Positions 1-12,807 of a DNA stretch of 64,000 bases are shown piece by piece. Source of the stretch: Streptomyces sp. BHT-5-2 (GTDB taxonomy: Bacteria > Actinomycetota > Actinomycetes > Streptomycetales > Streptomycetaceae); assembly GCF_019774615.1 (NCBI RefSeq), contig NZ_CP081496.1:1054001-1118000 (forward strand), read 5' to 3'. A program made the translations under genes and the position numbers. The notes under the pieces are model-generated. The model made no database searches. It was not told where the DNA came from and saw only the letters and a list, made by a program, of their open reading frames with translations. How positions within the stretch are numbered: position 1 is the stretch's first letter; the number at the start of each line of letters is the position of its first letter.

Positions 1-133
1 TGGCGACCTCGATGGGCGCCGCGACGGTGTGCGAAAGGGAACCCTTGGGGCCCTTCACGTTGACCGTGCGGCCCTCGATGGTGACGTCCACACCAGCGGG
101 AACCTGGATGGGCAGCTTGCCAATGCGCGACAT
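1..133 (-). CDS. rplF: 50S ribosomal protein L6, N-terminal part only
   Basis: The - strand reading frame begins with [15 protein letters not shown], the conserved L6 N-terminus, and continues with the [15 protein letters not shown] stretch before the window edge cuts it after 44 residues. L6 binds 23S rRNA near the factor-binding site. It lies 21 nt downstream of rpsH in the usual spc operon order, with a GGAGGAAT ribosome site just before the ATG. Only the first quarter of the protein is visible. Confidence 0.95.
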   Translation of the reverse strand, partial: MSRIGKLPIQVPAGVDVTIEGRTVNVKGPKGSLSHTVAAPIEVA

Positions 134-154
134 TAGCTATTCCTCCGTTCCCGA

Positions 155-553
155 TTACCAGACGTAGGCGAGGACTTCCCCACCCACGCCCTTCTTGCTG
201 GCCTGCTGGCCGGTCAGGAGACCGTGGGACGTGGAGATGATCGCCACGCCCAGGCCGCCGAGGACCTTCGGCAGGTTGGTGGACTTTGCGTAGACCCGCA
301 GACCCGGCTTCGAGATCCGCTTGATGCCGGCGATCGAGCGCTCGCGGTTCGGCCCGAACTTCAGCTCGAGGACGAGGTTCTTGCCGACCTCGGCGTCCTC
401 GACGCGCCAGCCGGTGATGTAACCCTCCTGCTGGAGGATCTCCGCGATGTGCGACTTGATCTTGCTGTGCGGCATCGTCACGGTGTCGTGGTACGCCGAG
501 TTCGCGTTCCGCAGACGGGTCAGCATGTCTGCGATGGGATCAGTCATGGTCAT
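155..553 (-). CDS. rpsH: 30S ribosomal protein S8
   Basis: The product is 132 residues, the normal length for S8. It starts [16 protein letters not shown] and ends with the conserved STSHGLLT and GGEVLAYVW segments. S8 is a primary binder of the 16S rRNA central domain and in E. coli represses the spc operon. It follows rpsN on the - strand, but a 239-nt spacer separates the two genes, much longer than any other gap in this operon except the rpsQ-rplN gap. Confidence 0.98.
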   Translation of the reverse strand: MTMTDPIADMLTRLRNANSAYHDTVTMPHSKIKSHIAEILQQEGYITGWRVEDAEVGKNLVLELKFGPNRERSIAGIKRISKPGLRVYAKSTNLPKVLGGLGVAIISTSHGLLTGQQASKKGVGGEVLAYVW

Positions 554-792
554 GAATTGGCCTTCGGCCTCTCTCGCCGGGGTTTCCTATCTGCGCCATC
601 CCTCTCCCCGATCTCGGTCGGGACGGGTGCGGCGCGGGGACCTACGGCGTAGTAAGCGACGTTATGCGGGTGGAACCCGCGGTCGGTCTCGGGCGGCGGG
701 GCGCCCAAACCCTTCCAGCGTACGGGAAGAGGTCTGGGACGCCCGCCGTCCCAATGCTTACCGAGAGCGTCCGGTAATTCCCAACTAGGGGA
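554..792 (-). promoter_or_regulatory. unusually long rpsN-rpsH spacer with dyads
   Basis: This 239-nt non-coding stretch lies inside the spc operon upstream of rpsH. It contains a perfect 6-bp dyad GGGACG/CGTCCC at 736-752 and a GCGGGT/ACCCGC dyad further downstream. No real gene is present; the short open frames here lack ribosome sites. An internal promoter or a leader for rpsH is possible, but no hexamer pair is convincing. Confidence 0.3.
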
Positions 793-978
793 TTACCAGG
801 AGCTCTTGGTCACGCCCGGCAGCTCGCCACGGTGAGCCATCTCACGAAGGCACACGCGGCAGAGGCCGAACTTGCGGTAGACGGAGTGCGGACGACCGCA
901 GCGCTGGCAGCGGGTGTACGCGCGCACACCGAACTTGGGCTTGCGAGCAGCCTTGGCAATCAGAGCCTTCTTCGCCAT
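793..978 (-). CDS. rpsN: 30S ribosomal protein S14 type Z (zinc form)
   Basis: The 61-residue product starts [16 protein letters not shown] and carries two CxxC pairs (CQRC and CRVC), the zinc ribbon of the short type Z S14. It ends GVTKSSW, typical for the family. The ATG at 978 follows a GGAGGC site and lies 5 nt after the rplE stop. A longer upstream open frame exists in this phase but has no homology to S14 and overlaps rplE. Confidence 0.97.
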   Translation of the reverse strand: MAKKALIAKAARKPKFGVRAYTRCQRCGRPHSVYRKFGLCRVCLREMAHRGELPGVTKSSW

Positions 979-983
979 CTCGC

Positions 984-1544
984 TCACGCCTCCTTGAACG
1001 GGAAGCCGAGGTGACGAAGCAGGGCGCGGCCCTCGTCGTCGTTGGTCGCCGTGGTGACCACGGTGATGTCCATACCCCGGGTACGGTCGATCTTGTCCTG
1101 GTCGATCTCGTGGAACATGACCTGCTCGGTGAGACCGAAGGTGTAGTTGCCCCGACCGTCGAACTGCTTGGGGGACAGACCGCGGAAGTCGCGGATGCGC
1201 GGCAGCGCCAGCGACAGCAGGCGGTCCAGGAACTCCCACATGCGGTCACCGCGGAGGGTGACGTGGGCACCGATCGGCTGGCCCTCACGCAGCTTGAACT
1301 GCGCGATGGACTTACGGGCCTTGGTGACGGCCGGCTTCTGGCCGGTGATCGTGGTGAGGTCGCGCACGGCGCCCTCGATCAGCTTGGAGTCGCGGGCGGC
1401 GTCGCCCACACCCATGTTGACCACGATCTTCACGAGGCCGGGGATCTGCATGACGTTCTCGTAGGAGAACTCGTCCTTCAGCTTCCCGGCGATCTCTTCG
1501 CGGTAGCGCGTCTTCAGACGCGGCGCGTTGGTGGTGGCAGTCAT
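984..1544 (-). CDS. rplE: 50S ribosomal protein L5
   Basis: A 186-residue L5 with the conserved segments [38 protein letters not shown] and the ending [13 protein letters not shown]5 binds 5S rRNA and forms a bridge to the small subunit. Its ATG overlaps the rplX stop in a TGATG junction, which suggests translational coupling. The start was chosen because of this junction. Confidence 0.98.
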   Translation of the reverse strand: MTATTNAPRLKTRYREEIAGKLKDEFSYENVMQIPGLVKIVVNMGVGDAARDSKLIEGAVRDLTTITGQKPAVTKARKSIAQFKLREGQPIGAHVTLRGDRMWEFLDRLLSLALPRIRDFRGLSPKQFDGRGNYTFGLTEQVMFHEIDQDKIDRTRGMDITVVTTATNDDEGRALLRHLGFPFKEA

Positions 1545-1867
1545 CAGATGTCCTCACCGGTCCGCTTGGCAACGCGGATCTTGTTGCCCTCGTCGTCGAA
1601 GCGGTACCCGACGCGGGTGACGACCTTCTTGCCGTCCTTCTCCACGACCAGCTGAACGTTGCTGACGTGGATGGGGGCCTCGGTCGTCACGATGCCGCCG
1701 GTCTGCGCTCCACGAGCGGTCTGTCCGGCCTTGGTGTGCTTCTTGACCCGGTTGACACCCTCGACCAGGACGCGGTCCTCGCGGGGGTAGGCCGCGATGA
1801 CCTTGCCCTGCTTGCCCTTGTCCTTACCGGTGATGACCTGGACCAGGTCGCCCTTCTTGATCTTCAT
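1544..1867 (-). CDS. rplX: 50S ribosomal protein L24
   Basis: A 107-residue protein beginning [21 protein letters not shown], the KOW motif of L24, an assembly-initiating 23S rRNA binder. The length is normal for actinobacteria. It sits 3 nt after rplN and overlaps rplE by one base, inside the spc operon. Confidence 0.98.
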   Translation of the reverse strand: MKIKKGDLVQVITGKDKGKQGKVIAAYPREDRVLVEGVNRVKKHTKAGQTARGAQTGGIVTTEAPIHVSNVQLVVEKDGKKVVTRVGYRFDDEGNKIRVAKRTGEDI

Positions 1868-1870
1868 CGG

Positions 1871-2239
1871 TTACAGCACCTCCGGCGCGAGCGAGATGAT
1901 CTTCATGAACTTCTTCTCGCGCAGCTCACGGCCCACGGGGCCGAAGATACGGGTGCCGCGGGGGTCGCCATCGTTCTTGAGGATGACGGCCGCGTTCTCG
2001 TCGAAGCGGATGTACGAGCCGTCGGGGCGGCGGCGCTCCTTGACGGTGCGAACGATGACGGCCTTGACGACGTCACCCTTCTTCACGTTGCCACCGGGGA
2101 TCGCGTCCTTGACGGTGGCGACGATGACGTCACCGATGCCCGCGTAGCGGCGACCGGAACCACCGAGAACACGGATGCAAAGGATTTCCTTCGCACCAGT
2201 GTTGTCGGCGACGCGCAGTCGCGACTCCTGCTGGATCAC
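1871..2239 (-). CDS. rplN: 50S ribosomal protein L14
   Basis: A 122-residue L14 with the signature [18 protein letters not shown] at the N-terminus and the ending ISLAPEVL. The start is a GTG at 2239 preceded by an AGGAGAT ribosome site 7 nt away. L14 contacts the small subunit in bridge B8. It is the first gene after a 174-nt gap from rpsQ, the place where the S10 and spc operons meet in E. coli. Confidence 0.98.
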   Translation of the reverse strand: MIQQESRLRVADNTGAKEILCIRVLGGSGRRYAGIGDVIVATVKDAIPGGNVKKGDVVKAVIVRTVKERRRPDGSYIRFDENAAVILKNDGDPRGTRIFGPVGRELREKKFMKIISLAPEVL

Positions 2240-2256
2240 GTCTATCTCCTGAATGT

Positions 2257-2310
2257 CTGCCGGTTCCCGGCAGGGGCCTTCGTTCCCTTACGGGACGTCA
2301 GCCCCTGCCG
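2257..2310 (-). promoter_or_regulatory. two competing hairpins upstream of rplN
   Basis: In the transcript a 10-bp stem CGGCAGGGGC/GCCCCTGCCG (2301-2310 with 2268-2277) comes first. Its downstream arm overlaps a second perfect stem CTGCCGG-GAA-CCGGCAG (2257-2273) that ends 17 nt before the rplN start. The two cannot form together. The spacer also holds a GGGGG/CCCCC-type palindrome near 2330-2348 and an AATTCCC/GGGAATT dyad near 2399-2416. A regulatory switch at the S10/spc boundary is inferred, not shown. Confidence 0.45.
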
Positions 2311-2413
2311 AGCCTGGCGGAACTGTTCCTAGGGGGTCCCCCCAGGAGGGATGTGCTTGCCTGTCGAAATCCCCGTGCGGGAATCCCCCTCACGAGGAAT
2401 TCCCAGCCGGGAA

Positions 2414-2695
2414 TTACTTGGCCTTCTCGAGGATCTCGACGATGCGCCAGCGCTTGGTGGCGGACAGCGGCCGGGTCTCCATCAGGAGGACGCGGTCGCC
2501 GACACCGGCAGCGTTCTGCTCGTCGTGCGCCTTGAGCTTGTTGGTACGGCGGATGACCTTGCCGTACAGCGCGTGCTTGACGCGGTCCTCGACGGCGACG
2601 ACGACGGTCTTGTCCATCTTGTCGCTGACGACCAGACCCTCACGGGTCTTGCGGAAACCGCGCTCGTTCGTCTCAGTCACATTCTTCTCGCTCAT
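2414..2695 (-). CDS. rpsQ: 30S ribosomal protein S17
   Basis: A 93-residue S17 whose core runs from [20 protein letters not shown] to [13 protein letters not shown] ending [12 protein letters not shown]. It has the usual actinobacterial N-terminal extension [12 protein letters not shown]17 is an early 16S rRNA binder of the OB-fold class. The ATG overlaps the rpmC stop in a TGATG junction. It closes the S10 operon segment. Confidence 0.98.
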   Translation of the reverse strand: MSEKNVTETNERGFRKTREGLVVSDKMDKTVVVAVEDRVKHALYGKVIRRTNKLKAHDEQNAAGVGDRVLLMETRPLSATKRWRIVEILEKAK

Positions 2696-2919
2696 CAGGC
2701 GCTCTCCACCGTCTCGATGCCGAGCTCGCGCTCCCGCATCAGGGTGTAGATCCGGGCGATGTCCTTGCGGACGGCCTTCAGCCGGCCGTGGTTCTCGAGC
2801 TGTCCGGTCGCCGCCTGGAAGCGGAGGTTGAACAGCTCCTCCTTGGCCTCACGCAGCTTGGCAACGAGGTCCTCGTTGTTCAGCTCGCGCAGCTCGGTCG
2901 CCTTGGTACCGGCCGCCAT
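2695..2919 (-). CDS. rpmC: 50S ribosomal protein L29
   Basis: A 74-residue L29 with the conserved [21 protein letters not shown] and [15 protein letters not shown] segments. L29 sits at the peptide exit site and forms part of the docking surface for SRP and trigger factor. I place the start at the ATG at 2919, which forms a TGATG junction with the rplP stop; a GTG one codon upstream is possible. Confidence 0.96.
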   Translation of the reverse strand: MAAGTKATELRELNNEDLVAKLREAKEELFNLRFQAATGQLENHGRLKAVRKDIARIYTLMRERELGIETVESA

Positions 2920-3338
2920 CACGACTCACCTGCCTCGCGCCGCACGATGCGGCACTTCATCGGAAGCTTGTGGGCGGCGCGGGTCAGCGCCTCCTTGGCA
3001 ACCTTTTCGTTCGGGAAAGACAGCTCGAACATCACCCGACCGGGCTTGACGTTCGCGATCCACCACTCCGGCGAACCCTTACCGGAACCCATGCGGGTCT
3101 CGGCCGGCTTCTTCGTCAGCGGACGGTCGGGGTAGATGTTGATCCACACCTTGCCGCCACGCTTGATGTGACGGGTCATGGCGATACGAGCGGACTCGAT
3201 CTGCCGGTTCGTCACGTAGGCCGCGGTAACGGCCTGGATGCCGTACTCACCGAAGGCCAGCTCGGTACCGCCCTTGGCCATACCGTTCCGCTTCGGGTGG
3301 TGCTGCTTGCGGTGCTTGACCCTGCGAGGGATCAGCAT
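2919..3338 (-). CDS. rplP: 50S ribosomal protein L16
   Basis: A 139-residue L16 starting [22 protein letters not shown]'s opening motif [12 protein letters not shown], with [18 protein letters not shown] and [19 protein letters not shown] segments typical of the family. L16 helps position tRNA at the A and P sites. The ATG at 3338 lies 5 nt after rpsC. The longer open frame in this phase is rejected because it overlaps rpsC. Confidence 0.97.
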   Translation of the reverse strand: MLIPRRVKHRKQHHPKRNGMAKGGTELAFGEYGIQAVTAAYVTNRQIESARIAMTRHIKRGGKVWINIYPDRPLTKKPAETRMGSGKGSPEWWIANVKPGRVMFELSFPNEKVAKEALTRAAHKLPMKCRIVRREAGES

Positions 3339-3343
3339 GTCGG

Positions 3344-4168
3344 TCAGCCCTCCGTTCCAGGGTTCTCCGCCGGAGCAGCGGCAGCGGCCTCGGCCTTGGG
3401 GGCCTCGGCAGCGGCGCTCTGCTGCTGCGGCTTGCGGCCGCGACCGCCACGCTCGCCACCGCGGCGCGGACGCTGGTCGCCACCACCGCGGGCCGGGCGG
3501 TTGCCCGCACGCGCGGCGGCGTTCTCGGCACGCACCTCGGCGATGTTCTTCACGTCGCCCTTGTAGATCCAGACCTTCACGCCGATCCGGCCGAAGGTGG
3601 TCTTGGCCTCGAAGAAGCCGTAGTCGACGTTCGCACGGAGCGTGTGCAGGGGCACACGGCCCTCGCGGTAGAACTCCGAGCGGGACATCTCGGCACCGCC
3701 GAGACGGCCACCACACTGGATCTTGATGCCCTTGGCGCCGGCCTTCATCGTCGACTGCATGCTCTTGCGCATGGCGCGACGGAAGGAGACGCGGGAGGAC
3801 AGCTGCTCGGCGACGGCCTGGGCCACGAGCTGAGCATCGGTCTCGGGGTTCTTGACCTCGAGGATGTTCAGCTGGACCTGCTTGCCGGTCAGCTTCTCCA
3901 GCTCACCGCGGATGCGGTCGGCCTCGGCGCCGCGGCGGCCGATGACGATGCCCGGGCGAGCGGTGTGGATGTCAACGCGGACGCGCTCACGGGTGCGCTC
4001 GATCTCCACCTTGGAGATACCGGCGCGCTCCATGCCCTTCGTCATCATGCGACGAATGGCGACGTCTTCCTTGACGTAGTCCTTGTACAGCTTGTCGGCG
4101 TACCAACGGGACTTGAAGTCCGTGGTCACACCGAGCCGGAACCCGTGCGGGTTTACCTTCTGGCCCAT
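3344..4168 (-). CDS. rpsC: 30S ribosomal protein S3
   Basis: A 274-residue S3 beginning [13 protein letters not shown], with the KH domain around residues 60-110 ([20 protein letters not shown]) and the conserved [27 protein letters not shown] region. The last 60 residues form an Arg/Gly then Ala/Glu-rich tail, a common actinobacterial extension. S3 lines the mRNA entry tunnel. It overlaps the rplV stop by one base. Confidence 0.98.
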   Translation of the reverse strand: MGQKVNPHGFRLGVTTDFKSRWYADKLYKDYVKEDVAIRRMMTKGMERAGISKVEIERTRERVRVDIHTARPGIVIGRRGAEADRIRGELEKLTGKQVQLNILEVKNPETDAQLVAQAVAEQLSSRVSFRRAMRKSMQSTMKAGAKGIKIQCGGRLGGAEMSRSEFYREGRVPLHTLRANVDYGFFEAKTTFGRIGVKVWIYKGDVKNIAEVRAENAAARAGNRPARGGGDQRPRRGGERGGRGRKPQQQSAAAEAPKAEAAAAAPAENPGTEG

Positions 4169-4515
4169 TACCGGGTTCCTTCCTTGCTGCTGACGACCAC
4201 GGTGATGTGGCTGGTCCGCTTGCGGATCCGGTAGGCACGGCCCTGGGCACGCGGACGGAACCGCTTCAGGGTCGGGCCCTCGTCCACGTACGCCTCGCTG
4301 ATGAACAGCGTGGAGGAGTCCGTGTGGTCGTAGTTGTGCGCGGCATTGGCAATGGCGCTGTCCAGCACCTTGCCCACCGGCACGCTCGCGGCCTGCGGGG
4401 CGAAACGCAGGACCGCCTGAGCCTCCGTGGCATCCATGCCACGGATAAGGTCCACCACGCGGCGGGCCTTCATGGGCGTGACGCGGATGTACCGCGCCTG
4501 GGCCCTGGCTTCCAT
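4168..4515 (-). CDS. rplV: 50S ribosomal protein L22
   Basis: A 115-residue L22 starting [23 protein letters not shown] and ending with the [10 protein letters not shown] beta-hairpin region that lines the exit tunnel near the macrolide site. I chose the ATG at 4515, which has a GAAGGGA ribosome site. An upstream ATG at 4539 would add eight residues (MTDTEGTT) and also has a weak GGAG, so it cannot be excluded. Confidence 0.95.
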   Translation of the reverse strand: MEARAQARYIRVTPMKARRVVDLIRGMDATEAQAVLRFAPQAASVPVGKVLDSAIANAAHNYDHTDSSTLFISEAYVDEGPTLKRFRPRAQGRAYRIRKRTSHITVVVSSKEGTR

Positions 4516-4559
4516 GGTTGTCCCTTCGGTGTCAGTCATAGTCTTCGCACTCCGGTCGA

Positions 4560-4841
4560 TCAGCGACGACGCGACTTGCGGTCGTCCTTCTCGTGGCCGC
4601 GGAAGGTGCGGGTCGGCGCAAACTCGCCGAGCTTGTGGCCGACCATCGACTCGGTGACGAACACCGGGACGTGCTTGCGGCCGTCGTGCACCGCGATCGT
4701 GTGGCCGAGCATGGCCGGGACGATCATGGAGCGGCGGGACCAGGTCTTGATGACGTTCTTGGTGCCTGCATCGTTCTGTACGTCCACCTTCTTGGCGAGG
4801 TGGTCGTCGACGAAGGGCCCCTTCTTGAGACTGCGCGGCAT
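4560..4841 (-). CDS. rpsS: 30S ribosomal protein S19
   Basis: A 93-residue S19 with the signature [19 protein letters not shown] and the [16 protein letters not shown] motif. It sits in the head of the 30S subunit with S13. The gene lies between rplB and rplV as in all S10 operons, 12 nt downstream of rplB. Confidence 0.98.
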   Translation of the reverse strand: MPRSLKKGPFVDDHLAKKVDVQNDAGTKNVIKTWSRRSMIVPAMLGHTIAVHDGRKHVPVFVTESMVGHKLGEFAPTRTFRGHEKDDRKSRRR

Positions 4842-4853
4842 CTAAACCCGCTC

Positions 4854-5690
4854 CTAGCGCTTCTTGTTCGTCTTGCGGCGGCGGACGATGTACTTGTTGC
4901 TGGCCTTCTTCGGCGAGCGAGTACGACCCTCCTTCTTGCCCCAGGGCGAGACCGGGTGGCGACCACCGGAGGTCTTGCCCTCACCACCACCGTGCGGGTG
5001 GTCGACCGGGTTCATCACGACACCACGCACGGTCGGGCGGACGCCCTTCCAGCGCATACGGCCGGCCTTGCCCCAGTTGATGTTCGACTGCTCGGCGTTG
5101 CCGACCTCGCCGACGGTGGCGCGGCAGCGGACGTCGACCAGGCGGATCTCACCGGACGGCATGCGCAGGTGGGCCATGGAGCCCTCCCGCGCCAGCAGCT
5201 GCACGGAGGCACCCGCGGAGCGGGCGAACTTCGCGCCGCCGCCGGGCCGCAGCTCGATGGCGTGGATGGTCGTACCGACCGGGATGTTGCGCAGCGGCAG
5301 GTTGTTGCCCGGCTTGATGTCGGCGCCAGCGCCGTTCTCGATCCGGTCGCCCTGCTGGAGGCCGCGCGGGGCGATGATGTAGCGCTTCTCGCCGTCCGCG
5401 TAGTGCAGGAGCGCGATGCGCGCGGTGCGGTTGGGGTCGTACTCGATGTGCGCGACCTTGGCCGGCACGCCGTCCTTGTCGTGACGACGGAAGTCGATCA
5501 CTCGGTAGGCGCGCTTGTGGCCACCGCCCTGGTGGCGAACGGTCACACGACCGGCGTTGTTACGGCCGCCCTTGCTGTGCAGCGGGCGGACCAGCGACTT
5601 CTCCGGCGTGGACCGCGTGATCTCGACAAAGTCGGCGACGCTGGAGCCACGACGGCCCGGGGTCGTCGGCTTGTACTTGCGGATACCCAT
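4854..5690 (-). CDS. rplB: 50S ribosomal protein L2
   Basis: A 278-residue L2, the usual length, beginning [17 protein letters not shown]. It contains the RNA-binding core and the C-terminal [14 protein letters not shown] motif, which holds the conserved histidine near the peptidyl transferase centre. It follows rplW by 40 nt. Confidence 0.98.
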   Translation of the reverse strand: MGIRKYKPTTPGRRGSSVADFVEITRSTPEKSLVRPLHSKGGRNNAGRVTVRHQGGGHKRAYRVIDFRRHDKDGVPAKVAHIEYDPNRTARIALLHYADGEKRYIIAPRGLQQGDRIENGAGADIKPGNNLPLRNIPVGTTIHAIELRPGGGAKFARSAGASVQLLAREGSMAHLRMPSGEIRLVDVRCRATVGEVGNAEQSNINWGKAGRMRWKGVRPTVRGVVMNPVDHPHGGGEGKTSGGRHPVSPWGKKEGRTRSPKKASNKYIVRRRKTNKKR

Positions 5691-5730
5691 TTCTCAGTCC
5701 TCGTCCGATTTCGGACGATCCGGACCGCCG

Positions 5731-6054
5731 TCAGGCGGTCGGACCGCCGAAGATGTCGATACGGTCGCCCTCGGCGAGGGTCACGATGGCGCGCTTGGTG
5801 TTGGCGCGCTTACCGAAACCAGTGCGGGTGCGCTTGCGCTTGCCCTGCCGGTTGATCGTGTTGACCCCGGTGACCTTGACCGAGAAGACCGCCTCGACGG
5901 CCTGCTTGATCTGGGTCTTGTTCGCGCCGGGCGCGACGATGAACGTGTACTTGTTCTCGTCCAGCAGCGCGTAGCTCTTCTCGGAAACAACCGGCTTGAC
6001 GAGGACGTCGCGCGGGTCCGTGAAGGTCTTGCTGGTGACGACGGCCTCAGTCAT
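5731..6054 (-). CDS. rplW: 50S ribosomal protein L23
   Basis: A 107-residue L23 with the conserved [21 protein letters not shown] stretch near the N-terminus and [17 protein letters not shown] in the second half. L23 forms the docking site for SRP and trigger factor at the tunnel exit. Its ATG overlaps the rplD stop in a TGATG junction. Confidence 0.98.
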   Translation of the reverse strand: MTEAVVTSKTFTDPRDVLVKPVVSEKSYALLDENKYTFIVAPGANKTQIKQAVEAVFSVKVTGVNTINRQGKRKRTRTGFGKRANTKRAIVTLAEGDRIDIFGGPTA

Positions 6055-6704
6055 CAGGCGTCGCTCCCTTCGGTCTCAACGGCCTTGGGGCCAGACACGA
6101 AGGACTCGAGAGCGGCCTTGGTGAAGACCACGTCGTCGGAGACGAGCACGTCGTACGTGTTCAGCTGGCCCGGCTCCAGGATGTGGACCTGGGGCAGGTT
6201 GCGGGCGGACAGCCACGCGGCCTCGTCGGAGCGCTCGGCGACCAGGAGCAGGTTCTTGCGCTCGCTGATCTTGCCGAGCAGGCCCTTGGCGGCCTTGGTG
6301 GACACCGCGCCGTCGACCACGCCGGAAACGACGTGGATGCGGCTGTGGCGGGCCCGGTCCGAGAGGGCACCGCGCAGGGCGGCGGCCTTCATCTTCTTCG
6401 GGGTCCGCTGGCTGTAGTCACGCGGCACGGGGCCGTGGACGACGCCACCGCCGGCGAACTGCGGCGCACGGGTCGAACCCTGGCGCGCGCGGCCGGTGCC
6501 CTTCTGGCGGTACGGCTTCTTGCCACCGCCGCGGACCTCGCCGCGAGTCTTGGTCTTGTGCGTGCCCTGACGGGCCGCGGCCAGCTGCGCGACAACGACC
6601 TGGTGGATCAGCGGAACGCTGACCTTGGCGTCGAAGATCTCCGCGGGGAGTTCGACGGTCCCGGCCTTGTCGCCTGCCGGCGAAAGGATGTCAATGGTGC
6701 TCAT
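6054..6704 (-). CDS. rplD: 50S ribosomal protein L4
   Basis: A 216-residue L4 with the extended loop region [26 protein letters not shown] that reaches into the exit tunnel, and the family-typical GARAPQ-like segment [15 protein letters not shown]. In E. coli L4 represses the S10 operon; whether it does so here is not visible. It lies 8 nt after rplC. Confidence 0.98.
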   Translation of the reverse strand: MSTIDILSPAGDKAGTVELPAEIFDAKVSVPLIHQVVVAQLAAARQGTHKTKTRGEVRGGGKKPYRQKGTGRARQGSTRAPQFAGGGVVHGPVPRDYSQRTPKKMKAAALRGALSDRARHSRIHVVSGVVDGAVSTKAAKGLLGKISERKNLLLVAERSDEAAWLSARNLPQVHILEPGQLNTYDVLVSDDVVFTKAALESFVSGPKAVETEGSDA

Positions 6705-6712
6705 CGGTTACC

Positions 6713-7357
6713 TCAGGCCCCCTTGGCCGCGGTACGGACCAGGACGAGGCCGCCGTTCGGACCAGGAACTGCGCCCTTGATGAGCAGCAGGCCCTTCTCC
6801 GCGTCAACGGCGTGGACGGTCAGGTTCTGGGTGGTGACCCGCTCATTGCCCATACGGCCGGCCATCCGCATGCCCTTGAACACGCGGCCCGGGGTGGCGC
6901 AGCCACCGATGGAGCCCGGCTTGCGGTGCACGCGGTGGGCACCGTGCGAAGCCTTGCCACCGCCGAAGCCGTGACGCTTCATGACACCGGCGAAGCCCTT
7001 GCCCTTGCTCTTGCCGGTCACGTCCACCTTCACGCCCGCCTCGAAGACGTCGGCGCTCAGCTCCTGGCCGAGGGTGTACTCGCTCGCGTCGGCGGTACGG
7101 ACCTCGACGAGGTGGCGACGGGGGGTGACGTCGGCCTTCGCGAAGTGGCCCTTGAGGGGCTTGTTCACCTTGCGCGGGTCGATCTCGCCGAAGGCGATCT
7201 GGACGGAGTCGTAGCCGTCCTGGTCATTGGTGCGCACCTGGGTCACGACGCAGGGCCCGGCCTTGACGACGGTGACCGGAACAACACGGTTGTTCTCGTC
7301 CCACACCTGCGTCATGCCGAGCTTCTCGCCCAGGAGCCCCTTGATCTGCTTAGCCAT
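6713..7357 (-). CDS. rplC: 50S ribosomal protein L3
   Basis: A 214-residue L3 starting [21 protein letters not shown], with the [13 protein letters not shown] and [27 protein letters not shown] motifs that reach toward the peptidyl transferase centre. It follows rpsJ by 17 nt. Confidence 0.98.
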   Translation of the reverse strand: MAKQIKGLLGEKLGMTQVWDENNRVVPVTVVKAGPCVVTQVRTNDQDGYDSVQIAFGEIDPRKVNKPLKGHFAKADVTPRRHLVEVRTADASEYTLGQELSADVFEAGVKVDVTGKSKGKGFAGVMKRHGFGGGKASHGAHRVHRKPGSIGGCATPGRVFKGMRMAGRMGNERVTTQNLTVHAVDAEKGLLLIKGAVPGPNGGLVLVRTAAKGA

Positions 7358-7374
7358 TCTCAGATCACCGACCC

Positions 7375-7683
7375 TCAGAGCTTGATCTCGATGTCGACAC
7401 CGGCCGGGAGGTCGAGTCGCATCAGGGAGTCAACGGTCTTCGGCGTCGGGTCGAGGATGTCGATCAGGCGCTTGTGCGTGCGCATCTCGAAGTGCTCGCG
7501 CGAGTCCTTGTACTTGTGCGGCGACTTGATGACGCAGTACACGTTCTTCTCAGTGGGCAGCGGCACCGGGCCCGCGACCGACGCACCAGTACGGGTCACC
7601 GTCTCGACGATCTTCTTCGCCGAGGAGTCGATGACCTCGTGGTCGTAGGCCTTGAGCCGGATGCGGATCTTCTGTCCCGCCAT
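7375..7683 (-). CDS. rpsJ: 30S ribosomal protein S10 (NusE)
   Basis: A 102-residue S10 with [19 protein letters not shown] at the start and the conserved [23 protein letters not shown] motif. S10 is both a 30S head protein and, as NusE, a partner of NusB and NusG in antitermination and transcription-translation coupling. It is the first gene of the S10 operon, preceded by a 351-nt leader region. Confidence 0.98.
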   Translation of the reverse strand: MAGQKIRIRLKAYDHEVIDSSAKKIVETVTRTGASVAGPVPLPTEKNVYCVIKSPHKYKDSREHFEMRTHKRLIDILDPTPKTVDSLMRLDLPAGVDIEIKL

Positions 7684-8034
7684 GGCTACTTCGTAGTCCT
7701 GTCTCTCGTAACGCTCTGGGACCCGGTGAGGCCACTACTTTCCTCCGACCCACGCGGTCGGGCGTGTCGCGCTCCTTCTCGTAAATCTCCGCAGGAGAGA
7801 TCCCTCGAGGAGGAGAACGTGGGGGAAGAACACCCACCGGGCGCCTGGCCGAGGCACCCCGCTGACACTTCCCGGAAGATTCCCGTACTTCCGCCCCTGA
7901 GAAGAGGCGACGAATACCTGGGACTCGCTTCCAGTCCCCCCGGCGGGAGGCGCGCAGCATCGGCACTCAACCGAGCAACCTGGACAGTGTGCCATACGCG
8001 GGACGCGTAAGGCCAATCGGGCCCCAACTGTCAA
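7684..8034 (-). promoter_or_regulatory. S10 operon upstream region
   Basis: This 351-nt stretch between the tuf terminator and rpsJ has no gene. On the - strand it starts with a perfect TTGACA hexamer (8029-8034), but only weak -10 candidates follow (TACGCG with a 19-nt spacer, or TATGGC further down). A promoter plus a long untranslated leader is expected for a ribosomal operon; the exact start cannot be fixed by eye. Confidence 0.45.
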
Positions 8035-8068
8035 GAAGCCCCGCCCACCTACTGGTGGGCGGGGCTTC
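8035..8068 (-). terminator. terminator after tuf
   Basis: A perfect 15-bp inverted repeat (8035-8049 with 8054-8068) with a 4-nt loop lies 41 nt after the tuf stop. The stem is GC-rich with a GAAGCC/GGCTTC base and no long T-run, a common form in Streptomyces. It separates the str operon from the S10 operon. Confidence 0.85.
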
Positions 8069-8108
8069 CCGCTGCTCCGGAGAGCTACCGGGTCGACCGG
8101 ATCAGCAA

Positions 8109-9302
<1,194 letters not shown>

Positions 9303-9380
9303 TGGGGTCCTCCTGTGGAGTGGTTCTGTACGCCTTACTCATCGGCGCCAGGTGATCTTTGCTGGATAGCCCGGGCCCGG

Positions 9381-9412
9381 GGGCATTCCTCCGCTGTTGC
9401 GGTGGAATGCCC
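9381..9412 (-). promoter_or_regulatory. hairpin in the fusA-tuf spacer
   Basis: A 14-bp inverted repeat with one mismatch (9381-9394 with 9399-9412, 4-nt loop) lies in the middle of the spacer. Upstream on the - strand are TTGACT (9426-9431) and TAGGCT (9431-9436) hexamers that might belong to a tuf promoter, though they are not correctly spaced as a pair. It could be a partial terminator that lowers readthrough or an RNA-stabilising stem. Confidence 0.4.
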
Positions 9413-9458
9413 CGACAGGCACCGGAGTCAAGCCTAGAGCGTGAACTCGACGGGTGAG

Positions 9459-11579
<2,121 letters not shown>

Positions 11580-11618
11580 AGTGGCTCAGTCTTCTCTCGG
11601 TCTCGATGTGGGTTGCGA

Positions 11619-12089
11619 CTACCAGCGGTAGTGCGCGAAGGCCTTGTTGGACTCGGCCATCTTGTGCGTGTCCTCACGCTTCTTGACCGAAGCGCCGAGG
11701 CCGTTGGAGGCGTCGAGCAGTTCGTTCATGAGGCGCTCGGTCATGGTCTTCTCGCGGCGGGCGCGGGAGTAGCCCACGAGCCAGCGGAGCGAGAGGGTGG
11801 CGGCGCGGCCGGGCTTGACCTCGACCGGGACCTGGTAGGTCGCACCACCGACGCGGCGGGACTTGACCTCGAGGGTCGGCTTGATGTTCTCCAGCGCGCG
11901 CTTCAGCGTGATGACCGGGTCGGTGCCGGTCTTCTCACGCAGACCCTCCATGGCGCCGTAGACGATGCGCTCGGCGGTGGAGCGCTTGCCGTTCAGCAGC
12001 ACCTTGTTGATGAGGGAGGTCACCAGGGGGGAGCCGTAAACCGGGTCGATGATGACCGGGCGCTTCGGGGCGGGGCCCTTACGAGGCAT
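11619..12089 (-). CDS. rpsG: 30S ribosomal protein S7
   Basis: A 156-residue S7 starting [23 protein letters not shown] and ending with the [13 protein letters not shown] motif found in bacterial S7. It nucleates assembly of the 30S head. It lies 2 nt after the rpsL stop. In E. coli S7 represses the str operon. Confidence 0.98.
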   Translation of the reverse strand: MPRKGPAPKRPVIIDPVYGSPLVTSLINKVLLNGKRSTAERIVYGAMEGLREKTGTDPVITLKRALENIKPTLEVKSRRVGGATYQVPVEVKPGRAATLSLRWLVGYSRARREKTMTERLMNELLDASNGLGASVKKREDTHKMAESNKAFAHYRW

Positions 12090-12091
12090 TC

Positions 12092-12463
12092 TTACTTCTC
12101 CTTCTTGGCGCCGTAGCGGCTGCGAGCCTGCTTGCGGTTCTTGACGCCCTGCGTGTCGAGGGAGCCGCGGATGATCTTGTACCGAACACCCGGCAGGTCC
12201 TTCACACGGCCGCCGCGCACGAGCACGATCGAGTGCTCCTGCAGGTTGTGGCCCTCACCCGGAATGTAAGCGGTGACCTCGATCCCACTGGTCAGACGCA
12301 CACGCGCGACCTTACGCAGGGCCGAGTTCGGCTTCTTCGGGGTGGTCGTGAACACACGCGTGCAGACGCCGCGGCGCTGGGGCGAACCCTCGAGTGCGGG
12401 CGTCTTGTTCTTCTCGACCTTGTCCTGCCGGCCCTTACGGACCAGCTGCTGGATCGTAGGCAC
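12092..12463 (-). CDS. rpsL: 30S ribosomal protein S12
   Basis: A 123-residue S12 with [24 protein letters not shown] and the streptomycin-region motif [18 protein letters not shown]. The lysines at the classic K43 (PKKPNS) and K88 ([13 protein letters not shown]) positions are wild type, so no rpsL streptomycin-resistance substitution is present. It is the first gene of the str operon. Confidence 0.98.
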   Translation of the reverse strand: MPTIQQLVRKGRQDKVEKNKTPALEGSPQRRGVCTRVFTTTPKKPNSALRKVARVRLTSGIEVTAYIPGEGHNLQEHSIVLVRGGRVKDLPGVRYKIIRGSLDTQGVKNRKQARSRYGAKKEK

Positions 12464-12685
12464 TACTTCTCCGGTTTCTGTGTGCCAGTCTCGGTAAAGC
12501 TAACCTGGAACATTTCCCGACCCACGCGGTCGGGTGTGTCGAATACTGCAGACCGGCCTCGCTGGAACGAGGAGGCGGCAGATTGCGGTGTCAAAACCCG
12601 GCTTCCGCGCTGCCGGGACTCTCCGGCCGGACTGGTGGGAGAAGGCGCGCACGGCAGCCCAGGGACACCCCAGGCACAAGGTCAG

Positions 12686-12714
12686 AGCGTACCTAGCGCA
12701 TGGGCTGCGGTCAA
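12686..12714 (-). promoter_or_regulatory. str operon promoter upstream of rpsL
   Basis: On the - strand TTGACC (12709-12714) and TACGCT (12686-12691) are separated by exactly 17 nt, a good match to the vegetative sigma factor (HrdB) consensus. The predicted start lies about 215 nt before rpsL. The rest of the 344-nt intergenic region 12464-12807 holds no gene and no clear extra element. Confidence 0.7.
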
Positions 12715-12807
12715 AACAAATGCACACGCGAAGGACACGCCGGACTCGGACGGCGTTGCGGCCACCGTAGTGGGATCCACGGGCCTACGGAAGAAGGCGC
12801 ACACCCG

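Noticed and set aside
4168..4539. Longer L22 start at 4539
   Set aside because: The ATG at 4515 has a better placed GAAGGGA site and gives the usual N-terminus; the longer form cannot be fully excluded.
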